NCBI GenBank assembly: GCA_005656395.1
Contig: SRSI01000071.1
Coordinates: forward strand, 372,001-436,000
Origin: Strongyloides papillosus
Taxonomy: Eukaryota > Nematoda > Chromadorea > Rhabditida > Strongyloididae
DNA: 64,000 nucleotides
Direction of reading: 5' to 3'
Shown: positions 36,248 to 47,536 of the stretch, in pieces
Position numbering within the stretch: the first letter of the stretch is position 1
Layout: the number at the start of each line of letters is the position of its first letter
Program-made: the position numbers and the translations under genes
Notes under the pieces: generated by a model
The model's database searches: none
Seen by the model: only the letters and a program-made list of their open reading frames with translations
What the model was told of the DNA's origin: nothing

Positions 36248-37725
36248 TTAATTTTGCATACTAGCCATTAAAACTTCTTGAAGTTCTAAATCTTCATCAA
36301 TATTATGAGCAGACATTAGAGCAGAAGCATAAAAATCCGTCACTGGTTTTTGATTTTCATTGTTTGTTAAGGGGAAAGTCGAAGCTTCTTGAGGCTCAAA
36401 AATTGAACTATCGTCTGACTTTCTAAGGGGTATTGAAGGAAGTTGTTTATTTGTATCTTCTAGTGTTTGAGGATTATATCGATCATTTGCCAATTTTACT
36501 GTTGCATTTCCAATGTTTTTATTGTTATCACTCTTTTTCCCCTCTATTTCACTTCCTTTGTTTCCATCTATGTAAAAATTTACATTATATATGTAGACTT
36601 GTTTAAGACCTTACCTTTTACCAAATCACCTTTATTATTTAATACTGATGCAAGATAATTGTAACGAGACTCTTCAAGAACAGATGCAGCAATTAATTCC
36701 TCTTCAGCTGAAACTTCTGTACTCCTCAATTCTGATTCAATTATCTGTTTATCAATTGCTTCAACTTCAGATTCTTTAATGCATGCATCAACAATTTGAT
36801 CCTCCAAACATTTGACTCTAGGTCTTCTCTTAGTTTCTGTAATTTGTGACAAAGTATTTACATCAGAAACGGAAAATATCTCTCTTGATGGATCATAGAT
36901 AGAATCATAATGAGCATCTTTAAACAACAATCTAATTGGTTCCTTATCATTATGCTCTTCATATTCTATTATCGTTGGTCTTACCATTGGAACAGTATAT
37001 ATCTCAATTCTTTTCCGGTATATATAAGAAATAGCAGATAATTCAGGATGATCACCAAAACTTGCATTTTGGCGTTGTTTGTGAATATAAGCATCAACAT
37101 CCGTCAAAATAAAATGTTGATACTCTAGCTTATTGGCATTTATAAAATCTAGTGCTCTTTGCCTTATTTGCCAATGCATTTTTTCGTTACCAAACAATTG
37201 ATGACTGACAGCTCTAAACATACAATTTCCATCAGCATCTGCTTCGTATACCTCAAAATTCAAATAATTCTTAACATAATCGTAAATATCAGTGTCTTTC
37301 GGCGCTACTGGCAAGTTATCTATGTCAATTGATAAAGATTTTTTACTGACGCTGTTATTTTCATTAACATTTACTGAAGATGTTGGATTGTTAATAAGAA
37401 GTGGTTGCCTTAAAAGTGTAGAATTGGTAGGACTTTTTACGCGTTTAACAATCTCTGGTTTTTCAGACGTCTCCCCGGATGAAAATCCAGGTAAGACAAC
37501 CTGAGAAGATGTACTAACTTCACCTCCAGAAAATCGAACTCGCTTTTTATTTTGTTTAATTATATTGGTAAATCCCATCTTGGCCTTTTCTAACTGTCCA
37601 TCTAAAGTTGTTAGTTGATTACCATCTCTCGCCCATTCCTTGTTTTTTTTTGAACGTTTTGTGTCAGAAGCAGACCCATTATTAGGCGCAGTATTTAAAG
37701 AATTATTAGGACTGGATACAGTCAT
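36248..37725 (-). CDS. OTU-domain deubiquitinase, OTUD5-like
   Basis: Exon 1 is 37725-36615 and exon 2 is 36567-36248, with a 47-bp intron (GTAAGG..TACATAG), giving 476 residues. The OTU cysteine-protease core starts at about residue 155. DADGNCMFRAVSHQL (163-177) holds the catalytic Asp165 and Cys168, and DAHYDSIYD (270-278) holds His272. A disordered N-terminus with a basic motif (KKRVRF) precedes it. AEEELIAASVLEES and the C-terminal DEDLELQEVLMASMQN look like ubiquitin-interacting motifs; a C-terminal UIM is an OTUD5 trait. It should cleave ubiquitin chains from substrates in nucleus or cytosol. All catalytic residues are present. OTUD4-type assignment is the main alternative. Confidence 0.85.
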
Positions 37726-39050
37726 ACTATATCATATAAATATTAACAATTTTAATAGAAAAAAAAAGAATATATTAAGAAATACAAACCAATATTATTA
37801 AAACCTAAAAAACAAAACATAGATAAACACAATTTATTTAAAGTATTTTTAAATATAACGTATTTATTAAAAGAATAAAAAAACGAAAAACGGGAGAATG
37901 GAAATCTAAAAAAAAATAACAAAAATTGATGGGGAAAATAGAAATAATTAGCATTGGTTAGAAACAAAACAACTAAGATACTTCATGATGTAATATGATA
38001 GATGAGAGAATGTGGAGCAAAAGAATAATATGGTGAAAAAAGAGAAAAAAACAGTTCCAAATAAAAGATAATCAATTTTATACATATATATTTGCATACA
38101 AATACATATATACACAATAAAGTATCTCACCTAATTGTAATAAAGCATGTAAAAATGGGAAAAAAGGTATTTTTTAAAGTGAAACTAATGTTTTCCTATT
38201 AGTAAGTAATAGAACGATGTACCAAAAAGGTACTGTAAATTAATACACTTAAGGCCTAGAAAGTGAAGTAAATGATAACTAGGAAAGAGTGATTAACTTA
38301 AATTATAGCAAAGAACATGTTCTTTATACTTAATTTCCGTAAGTTAAATTTAAATATTAAGATAAATATAGTTCGATATATGTAAATTCATCTATATAGA
38401 CATTTAAGCACTTTTGCAAGCTAATAGACATTTAACAATAACATAATACTTTTTTGTTGGAGTCTTAATTAAATTGTAAAAAAAATTACCAATTAAAGAC
38501 ATATTTAATGATAAAATTGTGAATTCGAAATAATAGACTCGCGGTAAAGTGAATTTGATAAATAAAAAAATATTATACATACAATTTATGAAAAATGACA
38601 GCGTCAAGGGTAACATAATTCTACATGTATACGTTGATACGCTTTAAGACATGTAAGTTTGCATATATAAAAATATTAGGGAAATTTAAATTAAAAAGGA
38701 TATCATATGTCATTACACATTTTGAGGTATAGTCATTTCCTAAGTTTAATTGGTATAGTGATACCCTAGCTTATCAATGACTAAATGTTACTAAAGGTAA
38801 TATAAAATAGAAATCTACTTTACTTATATTGATGGAGAGATATGTGTGTATTTATATTAAAAAAGTGTACAAAGGAGAGTTATATTAATATTAATTAATA
38901 CATTAAAATATTAAAAAAAGTTTTTTATATTGTAAGGAAAAGATAATAGTTAAAAATGGCGAAATATTTATAAATATATATTCATTGGTATATCTGTTTT
39001 AATTATCAATGGTAAAATAAATTTGTGATAAAAATTGCAGCCAAAATAAT
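37726..39050. other. Intergenic, 1.3 kb
   Basis: Upstream DNA of the OTU gene and 3' flank of the yippee gene. The several minus-strand frames (37752-37967, 37948-38130, 38404-38616) are Phe/Tyr/Ile-rich filler with no splice continuity. Confidence 0.5.
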
Positions 39051-39540
39051 TTAATAACCTGAAGATGAAGTTGATGAATTAGATTCAGTTGATGTGATCG
39101 TTTGGTGAACTTCATTTCCATCACCACCATTAAGTGGATCATCGAAACCTTTTTCCTCTTTTATCAATTTTTTTTCTAATATAACATGATTTTCTTTATA
39201 TTGTTGTGATTCTTCGAAGGCAAACTCATACATCCACCCAATTTTTGTTTTACAAACTTTGCATGATACATCACGTACAAAATGATCTCCTGTTATCATA
39301 TTTCGCGCCTGCATCTCTGAATATTCTAAATTTACAACTTTATCAAACAGATAGGCACGTCCCGTTGATCCTAAAATAAATAATATTCATAATTTATAGA
39401 GAAAAAATATAGTAAAATGTATGAAACTCACCAGTAAATCGACTGGATATCATTTGTTCTTTATTAGTTAGGTATGTATTACATTTTTTACAAACATACA
39501 TACGTTTGCCACCTAAATGTTCAATGAAAAGTCTCCCCAT
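39051..39540 (-). CDS. Yippee-like protein, YPEL5 type
   Basis: Exon 1 is 39540-39432 and exon 2 is 39370-39051, with a 61-bp intron (GTGAGT..TTTTAG), giving 142 residues. The yippee zinc-binding fold has two CxxC pairs, C17-x-x-C20 (VCKKC) and C73-x-x-C76 (SCKVC), about 52 residues apart as in the family. [28 protein letters not shown] (residues 32-48) and [18 protein letters not shown] are diagnostic of the YPEL5 subtype. In animals YPEL5 associates with the CTLH/GID ubiquitin ligase. The Ser/Thr-rich tail ([14 protein letters not shown]) extends past the usual length. The start agrees with the family start. Confidence 0.92.
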
Positions 39541-40901
39541 TGATTAAGTTTATAGAAATTTAATCACAAATAATTATATAATAACTAATAATAATATTAA
39601 AAGATATATATAATACTAAAACTAATTTTATACTGACGGGTTATAGTGTGTCAATAAATTACTTTATAAATACACAGTGATAACAAAAAAATAAATAAAA
39701 AGACACAAATTGTTTTTTTTTGCAAATATAAGAAATTTTACTATCTTAAAGTACAATGATAAATTTTTCTTTTGCCATTTCTTTACAAGACAAAATATTG
39801 AAATAATATTTTAAAAATATAACAAAAATCAAATCGATGCCTAAAAAGCATATTTTTTTTGGATTGTCATTGTTATATACAATCACTAAGGATAAAGATA
39901 GTCTTTATCATAAACAACATGCTATGACTTTCATGTCGCAGAGTGATATGGCCGCGCCTTACTATAATATTATGTTATAATTATGATAACAATAAAAAAC
40001 ATCTGTTGAGGTATAATATACAAAGATATAGTGATTTAAACTTTTTCTAAACAAAGATTAAAAAAATATGGAAAAGAAATTGAAAGAAAAAAATAGATTA
40101 TGTTGTATTTATGATCTCATGTTAATAACAAATGGTAAAATAATTAAATTTTTACCTCCTTCTATGACACCACCAATTCTACTAATTTATCCCCCAAAAT
40201 GTTAGAGATTTAGGGGATTAGAGAGTTACAAAAATATTTACATCATTGGGAACTCTATCTCATCAGATTCATTTTATATTATTAATAAATATATAGAACA
40301 CCTATAGTATAAACATTTAATGAAATTTTAATAATTTTTTACTCACAATAGTACTTATAAGAGGTCATAACTTACATATTCAATAATTTAATGTCTAATT
40401 TATTTCCTTCATTGCTTGGTAGTTATAACACATAAATTAAATTAACGAAAAGTTTGTATTTTAAAAATCATAAGATTGTAAAAAAAACTTTTGATTTAAC
40501 ATAAAAAATGCATCAATTTACTGATTATATTAAAATTAAATAAATAATTAGAAACCATAAACTATTATTTCTCGCTAAAGAGTAGTAAATAATATTGCTA
40601 CTATCCTAATCACACTTATATATATTTGTTTAACTATATGTACCGAGAAATGATATTCCTAAAGACTAATAACATATAAAAACTATGTATAGTAAACAAG
40701 GAAATCTTCCAAGGCAATTTATAGAATAATGTTTATTAAGAATATAAATAATTTTATATTTGCAGGTTGTTAATATTATATCTAAAATATCATATACTAT
40801 TATTAACCTACCACACAATTTAATTATATAACATATTTTATAAAAAGAAATTTATTAAATAATTACTTCAATATAACAAAATAATTATGTAATTTTGTAA
40901 A
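39541..40901. other. Intergenic, 1.36 kb
   Basis: Upstream DNA of the yippee gene, AT-rich, with no supported feature. Confidence 0.5.
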
Positions 40902-41300
40902 TTATTTATCTTCAGTTATGTGTGTTGCTGCATTAACTAATTCTTGAAAGAAAGTTCCTTTCTCCTCATCTGAAAAGCTTGAATTGACAATTGAGTGTGA
41001 GATCTTAAATATAATGAAAATTTTTATTATGTTAAAATATATATAACAACTTACAAATGAAATACTCTCATCTAAATTAGTGTTACCTTCAATTTGTGAG
41101 ATAATAGAATTTAGCATTTCATCAAATTTACTATCAAATTTATTTTCAAGTTTTGCATTACGTAAAGATTCAACAAGCTTTTTCGAAACATCCTCATCAT
41201 AATTTGGTTTAGGGACAACTGTCACTGAATCTTCTCCATTAACATAAAATAATGTTAAAAAAATAGATGATATTGTGATAAAGGTTATTAAAGTATTCAT
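40902..41300 (-). CDS. Small secreted protein, about 115 aa
   Basis: The frame is open for 132 codons, but a 51-bp intron (41054-41004, GTAAGTTG..ATTTAAG) interrupts it without a frame change. Its unspliced translation is a hydrophobic insert (CYIYFNIIKIFIIF) in an otherwise polar helical protein, so splicing to 115 residues is preferred. The signal peptide is MNTLITFITISSIFLTLFYVNG with cleavage near residue 22. The mature part is acidic and predicted helical (KKLVESLRNAKLENKFDSKF, LNSIISQIEG), ending FQELVNAATHITEDK. No family recognised. It is on the same strand as drp-1, with 316 bases between them. Confidence 0.65.
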   Translation of the reverse strand: MNTLITFITISSIFLTLFYVNGEDSVTVVPKPNYDEDVSKKLVESLRNAKLENKFDSKFDEMLNSIISQIEGNTNLDESISFVSCYIYFNIIKIFIIFKISHSIVNSSFSDEEKGTFFQELVNAATHITEDK

Positions 41301-41616
41301 AATTTTGTAAAAGTTAAATAAATAAAATTTTAGTTATTTTATTAAAAATTTATAATAGTGGGACTAGTTTTGAATGAGTGAATATCTATAAATAATTATA
41401 CAAATATTAAAATAATTGAATTTTATCTTTTAATCTATATCATTATATATAATATTATAAAAAGTTTAATGTATTGTTGAATTATGAAGCAAAAAATCCG
41501 ATTAATTATCCTTCTACATGTAAATTTATAAAAATTATGTAGGGAATAAAAAAAAATATTAATATAAGCTACTTATGTTTAAGAATAGTATTATATTATT
41601 AATAAATGATTTATCT
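41301..41616. other. Spacer
   Basis: Upstream region of the small secreted gene and 3' flank of drp-1; nothing else seen. Confidence 0.5.
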
Positions 41617-43814
41617 TTAAAGTCTTATATGTGTTTCTCTTATTTCTCCGAGAATTTGTATTGCTTTATTAAGAGATTCAAGCATATCACTACAGTGTCT
41701 TCTACGCTCAGCAATAGTATCACTTTCTTGTAACAATTCATCCATACTAGCATTATCATAAAGACTTCTAACTAATTCACTGTGGAGATTTTCTTTAACA
41801 TAATTCACCAAGAAATGCATAATTGCTTTTGGGACAGAATCTTGAATATTCTTGCGAACTATATTAAAGTAACTTTTAATTAATCGTTCTATTGTTTTGC
41901 AATCTTTCTTCTCTCTTGATGTTAGTTGACGGCTTAATCTTTCTGGTGTTTGGGTTGCTAGTGTTGATTCTGCTTCACCAATTTGACTATTAGTCAATTT
42001 AGTCTCCCCCTTGGCAGCATTTTGTTTGCCAACGAACCATCCAAATATGAATTGCGTTCCTTACAATCACCTTGATCTCTATCATACACCTCAATAGACT
42101 CTTTCTTATCTTGGGATTGTGATTGAATATCCTCCACTATGGCTTCATTCCTACCAACACTACTTGATCGCTGATGGTGTTCCTCATCATTAACAACAAC
42201 TTTTTTAAATCTCTTAGGTAACTCTCCATCAGCTTTTTGTAATGAATAGGAACATTCATTGGAAAAATCTGGATGTTTTGCATTCACATATGCTAACTCA
42301 ATAGCTATAAGATTCTCTACAAACTCCTTTGTTGGCGATACGCGTTCTTTAAGGGCAGTTGCTACACAAATATTAATACGATCAAAAAGCATTGGAAAAC
42401 GTTGCATTTCTTGTTGGACGTTAATTCCACAATGTTGGACAATTCTAAGAAGTTCCTCATGAACCAACTCAACACAATGAAGTGATGGTTCTTCTAATTT
42501 TTGTATTTGTTGTTTAACAAGTAACTCAAAACATATCTCCGGGACATATAATACTGATCTTGTTCCAGTGGCATTACGAATAGCTGTTAGTATATCCATT
42601 TCAGTTAAATTCTTCAGTGGATCTATTTCATCAAGAACTTTAGCGAATGTCTCATGAAAGATATAGTTTATACGAGCACCACCACATAATTCTGTGGTTT
42701 CGATTTTTGTTGAATTTCCTTCAATTGTTGAAGTATATGCATGAGTAAATCTAGTCAATATTTGAAGCAAAGTTTTTCTTTTATCTTTTAATGGTTCTCC
42801 AAATGAGTTTAACTGAGATTGAAATTGTGATTGAAGAGTATTGATTCTTTGTTTTAGGGATGGTAGTGAGAGTCTAATATGATGGATGAGAAGTTTATTC
42901 AACATTTTGACCAGATACGGTGTACCATTCTTAGAAGCTAATGCGGGATATGTTCTTTGAATGAATGCTAATTCATCCTTTAAAGAATCTTCTATAGGCT
43001 TTTTATTGTTTATATCTAATTGAGATCTATTAACAACACCAATAATTCCTAGCCTAACCTGAATAACACGTCCCATAAAAACATCCATAGCATCTGTTCC
43101 AGCATCCATCAAATCAAGTTTAGTTAAAATTGCTAGTGTTCTAATACCATCCTTATCAACATCCCGAGCTATTTTAAGGGCTTCTGAAGTAGCAAAATCT
43201 TGATTTGCTGGTGTTACAGCAAGAATAATTGCATTTGGATTTGAAATGTAGTGATATATCATTTCTTTAATTTGATCTTCTATATCCTCTGGTTGATCGC
43301 CTACAGCAACTTTAGTTAAACCTGGTAAGTCAACCAAAGATAAATTAACAACTTTGTGTGAATATATTTTTAATGATATTGGTTCAAATGATATTCCTTT
43401 GTTATTTCCAGTTGTTCTATCAGTTTCATCCTCAATCTCTTTTTTGACATCCTCAAAATCTGTAAAAATTTTGTTTTTTAAATGTGTAAATACAGCCCAA
43501 TCTCCTTCTATTTTTTGAGTCTTATACATTCTTTTATCAGAGTCTTCAGGTGTATATACTAGTTGTAAGATTAATGGTCTACGTGTAACGATTCCACTTC
43601 CTCTAGGTAAAAAGTCACGACCAACGATTCCTTCAATTACTGATGACTTTCCAGAACTCTAATGGTACATTTTATATTATACGTTATTATTATTAAACAA
43701 AAATACCTGACTTCCAACAACAACAATTTGTGGCAGTTGAATTGATGTATCACGAGCCCCAACAGCCGCAAAAACATCTTGAAGTTTATTTAATACCGGA
43801 ATTAAACAATCCAT
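41617..43814 (-). CDS. drp-1: Dynamin-related GTPase DRP-1 (mitochondrial fission), with apparent frameshift
   Basis: Exon 1 is 43814-43707 (36 codons), then a 48-bp intron, then 43658-41617. GTPase motifs are GSQSSGKSS (34-42), DLPG (146-149), TKLD (215-218) and NRSQ (246-249). Middle and variable regions follow, and the C-terminus has a GTPase-effector domain ([20 protein letters not shown], then IRETHIRL). DRP-1 assembles on the outer mitochondrial membrane and drives fission. The frame breaks near 42043-42045: upstream reads ERNSY, downstream reads [20 protein letters not shown] in another frame. One extra T in the TTT run would join them and give 716 codons, the expected size. As written the protein would stop after [11 protein letters not shown] without the effector domain. 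An acceptor-like TTTATTTTAG ends 5 bases before the ATG. Confidence 0.93.
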
Positions 43815-43818
43815 TATA

Positions 43819-43830
43819 CTAAAATAAACT
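43819..43830 (-). promoter_or_regulatory. Likely trans-splice acceptor of drp-1
   Basis: On the minus strand, AGTTTATTTTAG lies four bases before the ATG. With no upstream in-frame exon in view it suits addition of a spliced leader, which is common in nematodes. Confidence 0.45.
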
Positions 43831-44586
43831 TTCTTAATAAGAATAATTATATTTCAAAAAATGTAAATAATCAGCAATTTGAAGGCGTAGTCATATTTAT
43901 TTCGCAATACTTTGTCCAAAGGACAAACTATAGTTTAAGAATTGATTACATATACATTTTAAAACAAAAGATTATAAAAATCATTACTTATTTATAGTAT
44001 TTTGAGAATGATAGTTGTAAAGACTTACAATTATCAAAGAAAATCAATTTTCTAAATCTTATAAAAAAAATTTACTCTATATAATAATTAGAAAATAAAT
44101 AATGCGTTATAAAAATCATATCATTAGATGAAGGTAAAAAATCTGCAGATTTGTTTTCAAAGAAATGTCTAGGAGAGCGGCAATGCATCTTTAAAGCTAA
44201 ATAAGTGAAAAAACAGTTTACCACAAGTAAATTCTTAAATCCATATAGGAACATATCAAAGTATAATATGCAATTTTATTGAAACAAATTGTCATCGTAG
44301 TACAATAAAAATGATTTAAATAATGCGATAGGTGATGTAATTAAAAAAATCAAACTTTAAATTAATCATCGTTTTTTAGGTATGCGATCTTTACTTGGTA
44401 GAAATTTAACTGTAATACTTCATTTTGTATATTGTTAATTTAATTATTATTTATTATATCGTATTTTTAATGTGGTTATTATGTTTATTTTAATAAATTA
44501 AATATTTCGAGTGTTGAGACATTGTCAAAATAAAACGGTTTTTTTATAATTGTAAGTATCGCATAATTGAAGTTATTTTTTCCACT
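43831..44586. other. Intergenic
   Basis: AT-rich spacer between drp-1 and the TBC gene. The frame at 44072-44254 is not supported. Confidence 0.5.
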
Positions 44587-45731
44587 TTAGTCAAATGTTC
44601 TCTCATTTATAATTGAAATAGAATTACTTTGATAATGTTTGTCAACAACACGTAAAATTATTTTTTGCTCTTTCTCCTCTGTTATCCATAAATTCATATT
44701 CAATGGTGAGACATTTGGATTATTCTAGAATGACATAATTTTTTTATTAAAAATTGGTATTTAATTTGATATACTTACCTCATAACTATTAACACAAGTA
44801 CGGAAGATTGCTCTCAAGATTTCCAGAAAAACTTGTTCCAACAAAACGTCAATTTTTTGTAAAACAATTATTTTATCCCAAAGTTTATAAAGAGAGGAGG
44901 GACGTAGCCAATTAGCACCGCCACTACGAAACCATAATACTAGTGTTGTATCGTTAATTAATACTAGCCCTTTATCGACAATAGTTTTAGCTTGTAAATT
45001 ATCTGCAAAACACTCCTTCTGCAACTCTGTTATCTTCTTCCTAACAGATAAATAAAAATTTTTTAATGGTTCAGAATCAATTTCCATAGGAAAATGGTGC
45101 TCCAACAGTTGATCCATTCTTTTTGTTAACCAATAAGCATCAATCCAATACTCTGCTAAATATGATGTAAATTTTTTACACATATTATTTATAACAATTG
45201 AGATACATCTTAAAGCTTTCAATGATAATTGATATTCAACATTATTTTTTGTTCTTTTACTAGCTGGTCTACAATAAAAAACCATGTAAAAAACAAATTT
45301 CTCTACTCTATTAACAGCATCAATATCAGTGACAAATGATTTATCTTCAATTGTATCACCAAGTGTATTAAATAATGGTTCGTTACAAAGAAATCCTTTG
45401 GTTGTTTTTAATGCAGCAAATGCCTCTGAACGCCGTATATTCTTTATTTCATCACGATGAACATAATGTTGTGATGTAATATCTACAATGATATTAAAAA
45501 AGGATATAAATGAAACTAACCAAGGCATATTTTCCATACATATATACGGCATTGACTGGGAATATTGTGTTTTAATGTTATATTATATACTTTTTGTAAA
45601 TCTACATCAACTTCAGTATTAATAACATACTTATCTAAGAATTCTTTCACTCTCACAGGTTCAACACGATCACTGATACCTGTAATGTAATTTTGATTCA
45701 AAATACTTTTTGAGGTACTTTCCAAAGACAT
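44587..45731 (-). CDS. TBC-domain protein, TBC1D7-like
   Basis: Three exons (45731-45521, 45482-44779, 44724-44587) join in frame to 350 residues; the introns are 38 and 54 bp. Features shared with TBC1D7 include a start segment (LKHNIPSQCRIYVWKICL) like the LP-x-x-R-x-x-VWK-x-LLG opening. HRDEIKNIRRSEAFAALK follows, then DAYWLTKRM (like DCYWITRR), and VLWFRS with LRPSSLYKLWDKII (like LWFKR..LPESSLQRVWDKV). The canonical catalytic Arg and Gln fingers of active RabGAPs (IxxDxxR, YxQ) are not apparent, which also fits TBC1D7, a structural subunit of the TSC complex. The C-terminus (about 45 residues, exon 3) is less conserved. It is divergent from the collagen gene, 548 bases apart. Confidence 0.7.
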
Positions 45732-46279
45732 TGATTAACTATAACCAACAAACAAAAGCCGTATCTGGGTTTTTAACAGGATGTATATACTAAACTCCAA
45801 TTGTTTATTTATTAGTATCGCTCCAAGAATTTATTCTCTAAAAAGTTCAAAATACTACCTTTCAATCCCTATTGTCTCATTGTACATAAAATAACTACCA
45901 ATATGAACAATTAGTGTTGTCAACTACAAAGAAAGATTTATATGCGTAGACATAAACACTATTATAAAATATATTTTTATAATACCAAAATTAGAATAAC
46001 TTTTTTTTCCATAATCCAATGATATGGAATATTAACTTTAATTGCAAAAAAATTAGATTATTAAACCAGATATAACTTTTCACTGTTAATATGTGGTTAA
46101 AACAGCCTTTTTTCTTATCAAAATAATCGGTTTATTGGTAAGCAACCTGTTTTTTACCAACATCTTATATCAAATCGGCAAATTGTGACTTAAATATTTA
46201 TGTAAAAAATACTATATAAGGATTTTAAAAAAATAATTTTTTTTGTCATTATCCATTTCTGTATAATTTGAAAAAAAAA
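45732..46279. other. Divergent intergenic region
   Basis: Shared upstream DNA of the TBC gene (minus) and the collagen gene (plus). It contains a TATA-like box at 46211-46220 facing the collagen gene. Confidence 0.5.
46211..46220 (+). promoter_or_regulatory. Putative TATA box of the collagen gene
   Basis: ACTATATAAG lies about 60 bases before the ATG at 46280. Strong TATA boxes are usual for highly expressed cuticle collagen genes. Called by consensus only. Confidence 0.5.
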
Positions 46280-47349
46280 ATGGATTTGGAGAGTAGAATT
46301 AAAGCTTATAGATTTGTAGCTTACTCAGCTGTGACCTTTTCGGTTGTAGCTGTATTAAGTGTATGTATCACTTTACCTATGGTCTATAATTATGTCCATA
46401 ATGTAAAGAGGGCAGTCAACTCAGAAATTATTTTATGTAAAGTAAGTACTTAGTCATCCTTTTTCTATTCATTTTTTTAAAGAGTACTGCTAAAGATATT
46501 TGGACGGAAGTTTCACAATTAAGAGCTATTGGAATTCAAGCACGTAACAGAACTGCACGTCAAGCATATGCTACTGGACCAGCTGGTGGTGGAGCTGGTG
46601 GAGGCGGTGCATATGGTGGTGTTGGAGTTAGTGGAGGACAAAGCGGTGTCGGAGTTGGTAAAGGTGCTGGAGTTGGTCATGGAGATGTAGGTGTTGTAGG
46701 TGGTTCTGGAGGAGGCGCTACTGCAGCTGCTTGTGAACAATGCTGCAAACCAGGACCAGCAGGAGCTGGAGGAAAACCAGGAAAGCCAGGAAAACCAGGT
46801 AAACCTGGTGCACCAGGAGCACCAGGAGCTCCAGGAAAATCTGCATCTGCACCTTGTGAACAAGCTACACCACCGCCATGTAAACCATGTCCAGCTGGAC
46901 CACCAGGCCCACCAGGACCACCAGGAGAGGCAGGTGATGCTGGCGCTCCAGGAGAACCAGGCGGTCCAGGATCAGATGGTGGGCCAGGACCAGCTGGACC
47001 ACCAGGACCACCGGGACCTCCAGGAAATGATGGAACACCAGGGCAACCAGGTGGTCCAGGCCCAGATGCTCAATCAGAAGACGCCGGACCAGGACCAGCT
47101 GGACCACCAGGGCCACCAGGACCTCCAGGAAATCCAGGAGCACCAGGAAACCCTGGAACCGGAGGCACACCAGGTGGACCAGGACCAAAAGGACCTCCAG
47201 GACCACCCGGACCACCAGGAGCTGACGGAAATCCAGGAACACCAGGACAAGCTGGAACACCAGGTGGAGCAGGTGAGAAAGGAATCTGTCCAAAATATTG
47301 CGCCATCGATGGTGGAGTATTCTTCGAAGATGGTACAAGAAGACGTTAA
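46280..47349 (+). CDS. Cuticle collagen, 342 aa
   Basis: Exon 1 is 46280-46441 and exon 2 is 46483-47349, with a 41-bp intron (GTAAGT..TTAAAG). The start is the ATG at 46280; an upstream TTG frame (46268) was rejected. The N-terminus has the nematode cuticle-collagen head: [20 protein letters not shown], one membrane-signal helix (about residues 14-40), then [13 protein letters not shown] Gly-rich block (about 75-120) contains [15 protein letters not shown] repeats. CEQCCKPG starts the Gly-X-Y region, which is interrupted by [12 protein letters not shown] and DAQSEDAG. The end is [20 protein letters not shown], the conserved C-terminal Cys pair and tail. It is secreted and crosslinked in the cuticle. 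The antisense frames at 46519-47367 are shadows. Confidence 0.95.
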
Positions 47350-47536
47350 TTTTTGTGTGATTATCAATCTTCTAATAGTAACACTCTTCTTGCAGAAAAG
47401 TATAACTTAATGAATAAAGTTTGATTTCTAGAAACTTAAATATTTCATTGAGATGGTTTTTGCGCGTTTGTTTTTAATATTAAAAAACGAGACAATAAAT
47501 TAAGAATAAATAAAATAATATAATTATTAAAATATC
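47350..47536. terminator. Convergent 3' region with poly(A) signal
   Basis: AATAAA at 47413-47418 follows the collagen stop by about 64 bases. The region is shared with the 3' end of the convergent secreted-protein gene. No separate signal for the minus-strand gene was identified. Confidence 0.6.

Noticed and set aside
46519..47367. Several long frames on both strands over the collagen (for example 46700-47410 plus and 46865-47338 minus)
   Set aside because: They are shadows of the Gly-X-Y repeat in other frames; the collagen frame has family motifs and a spliced start.
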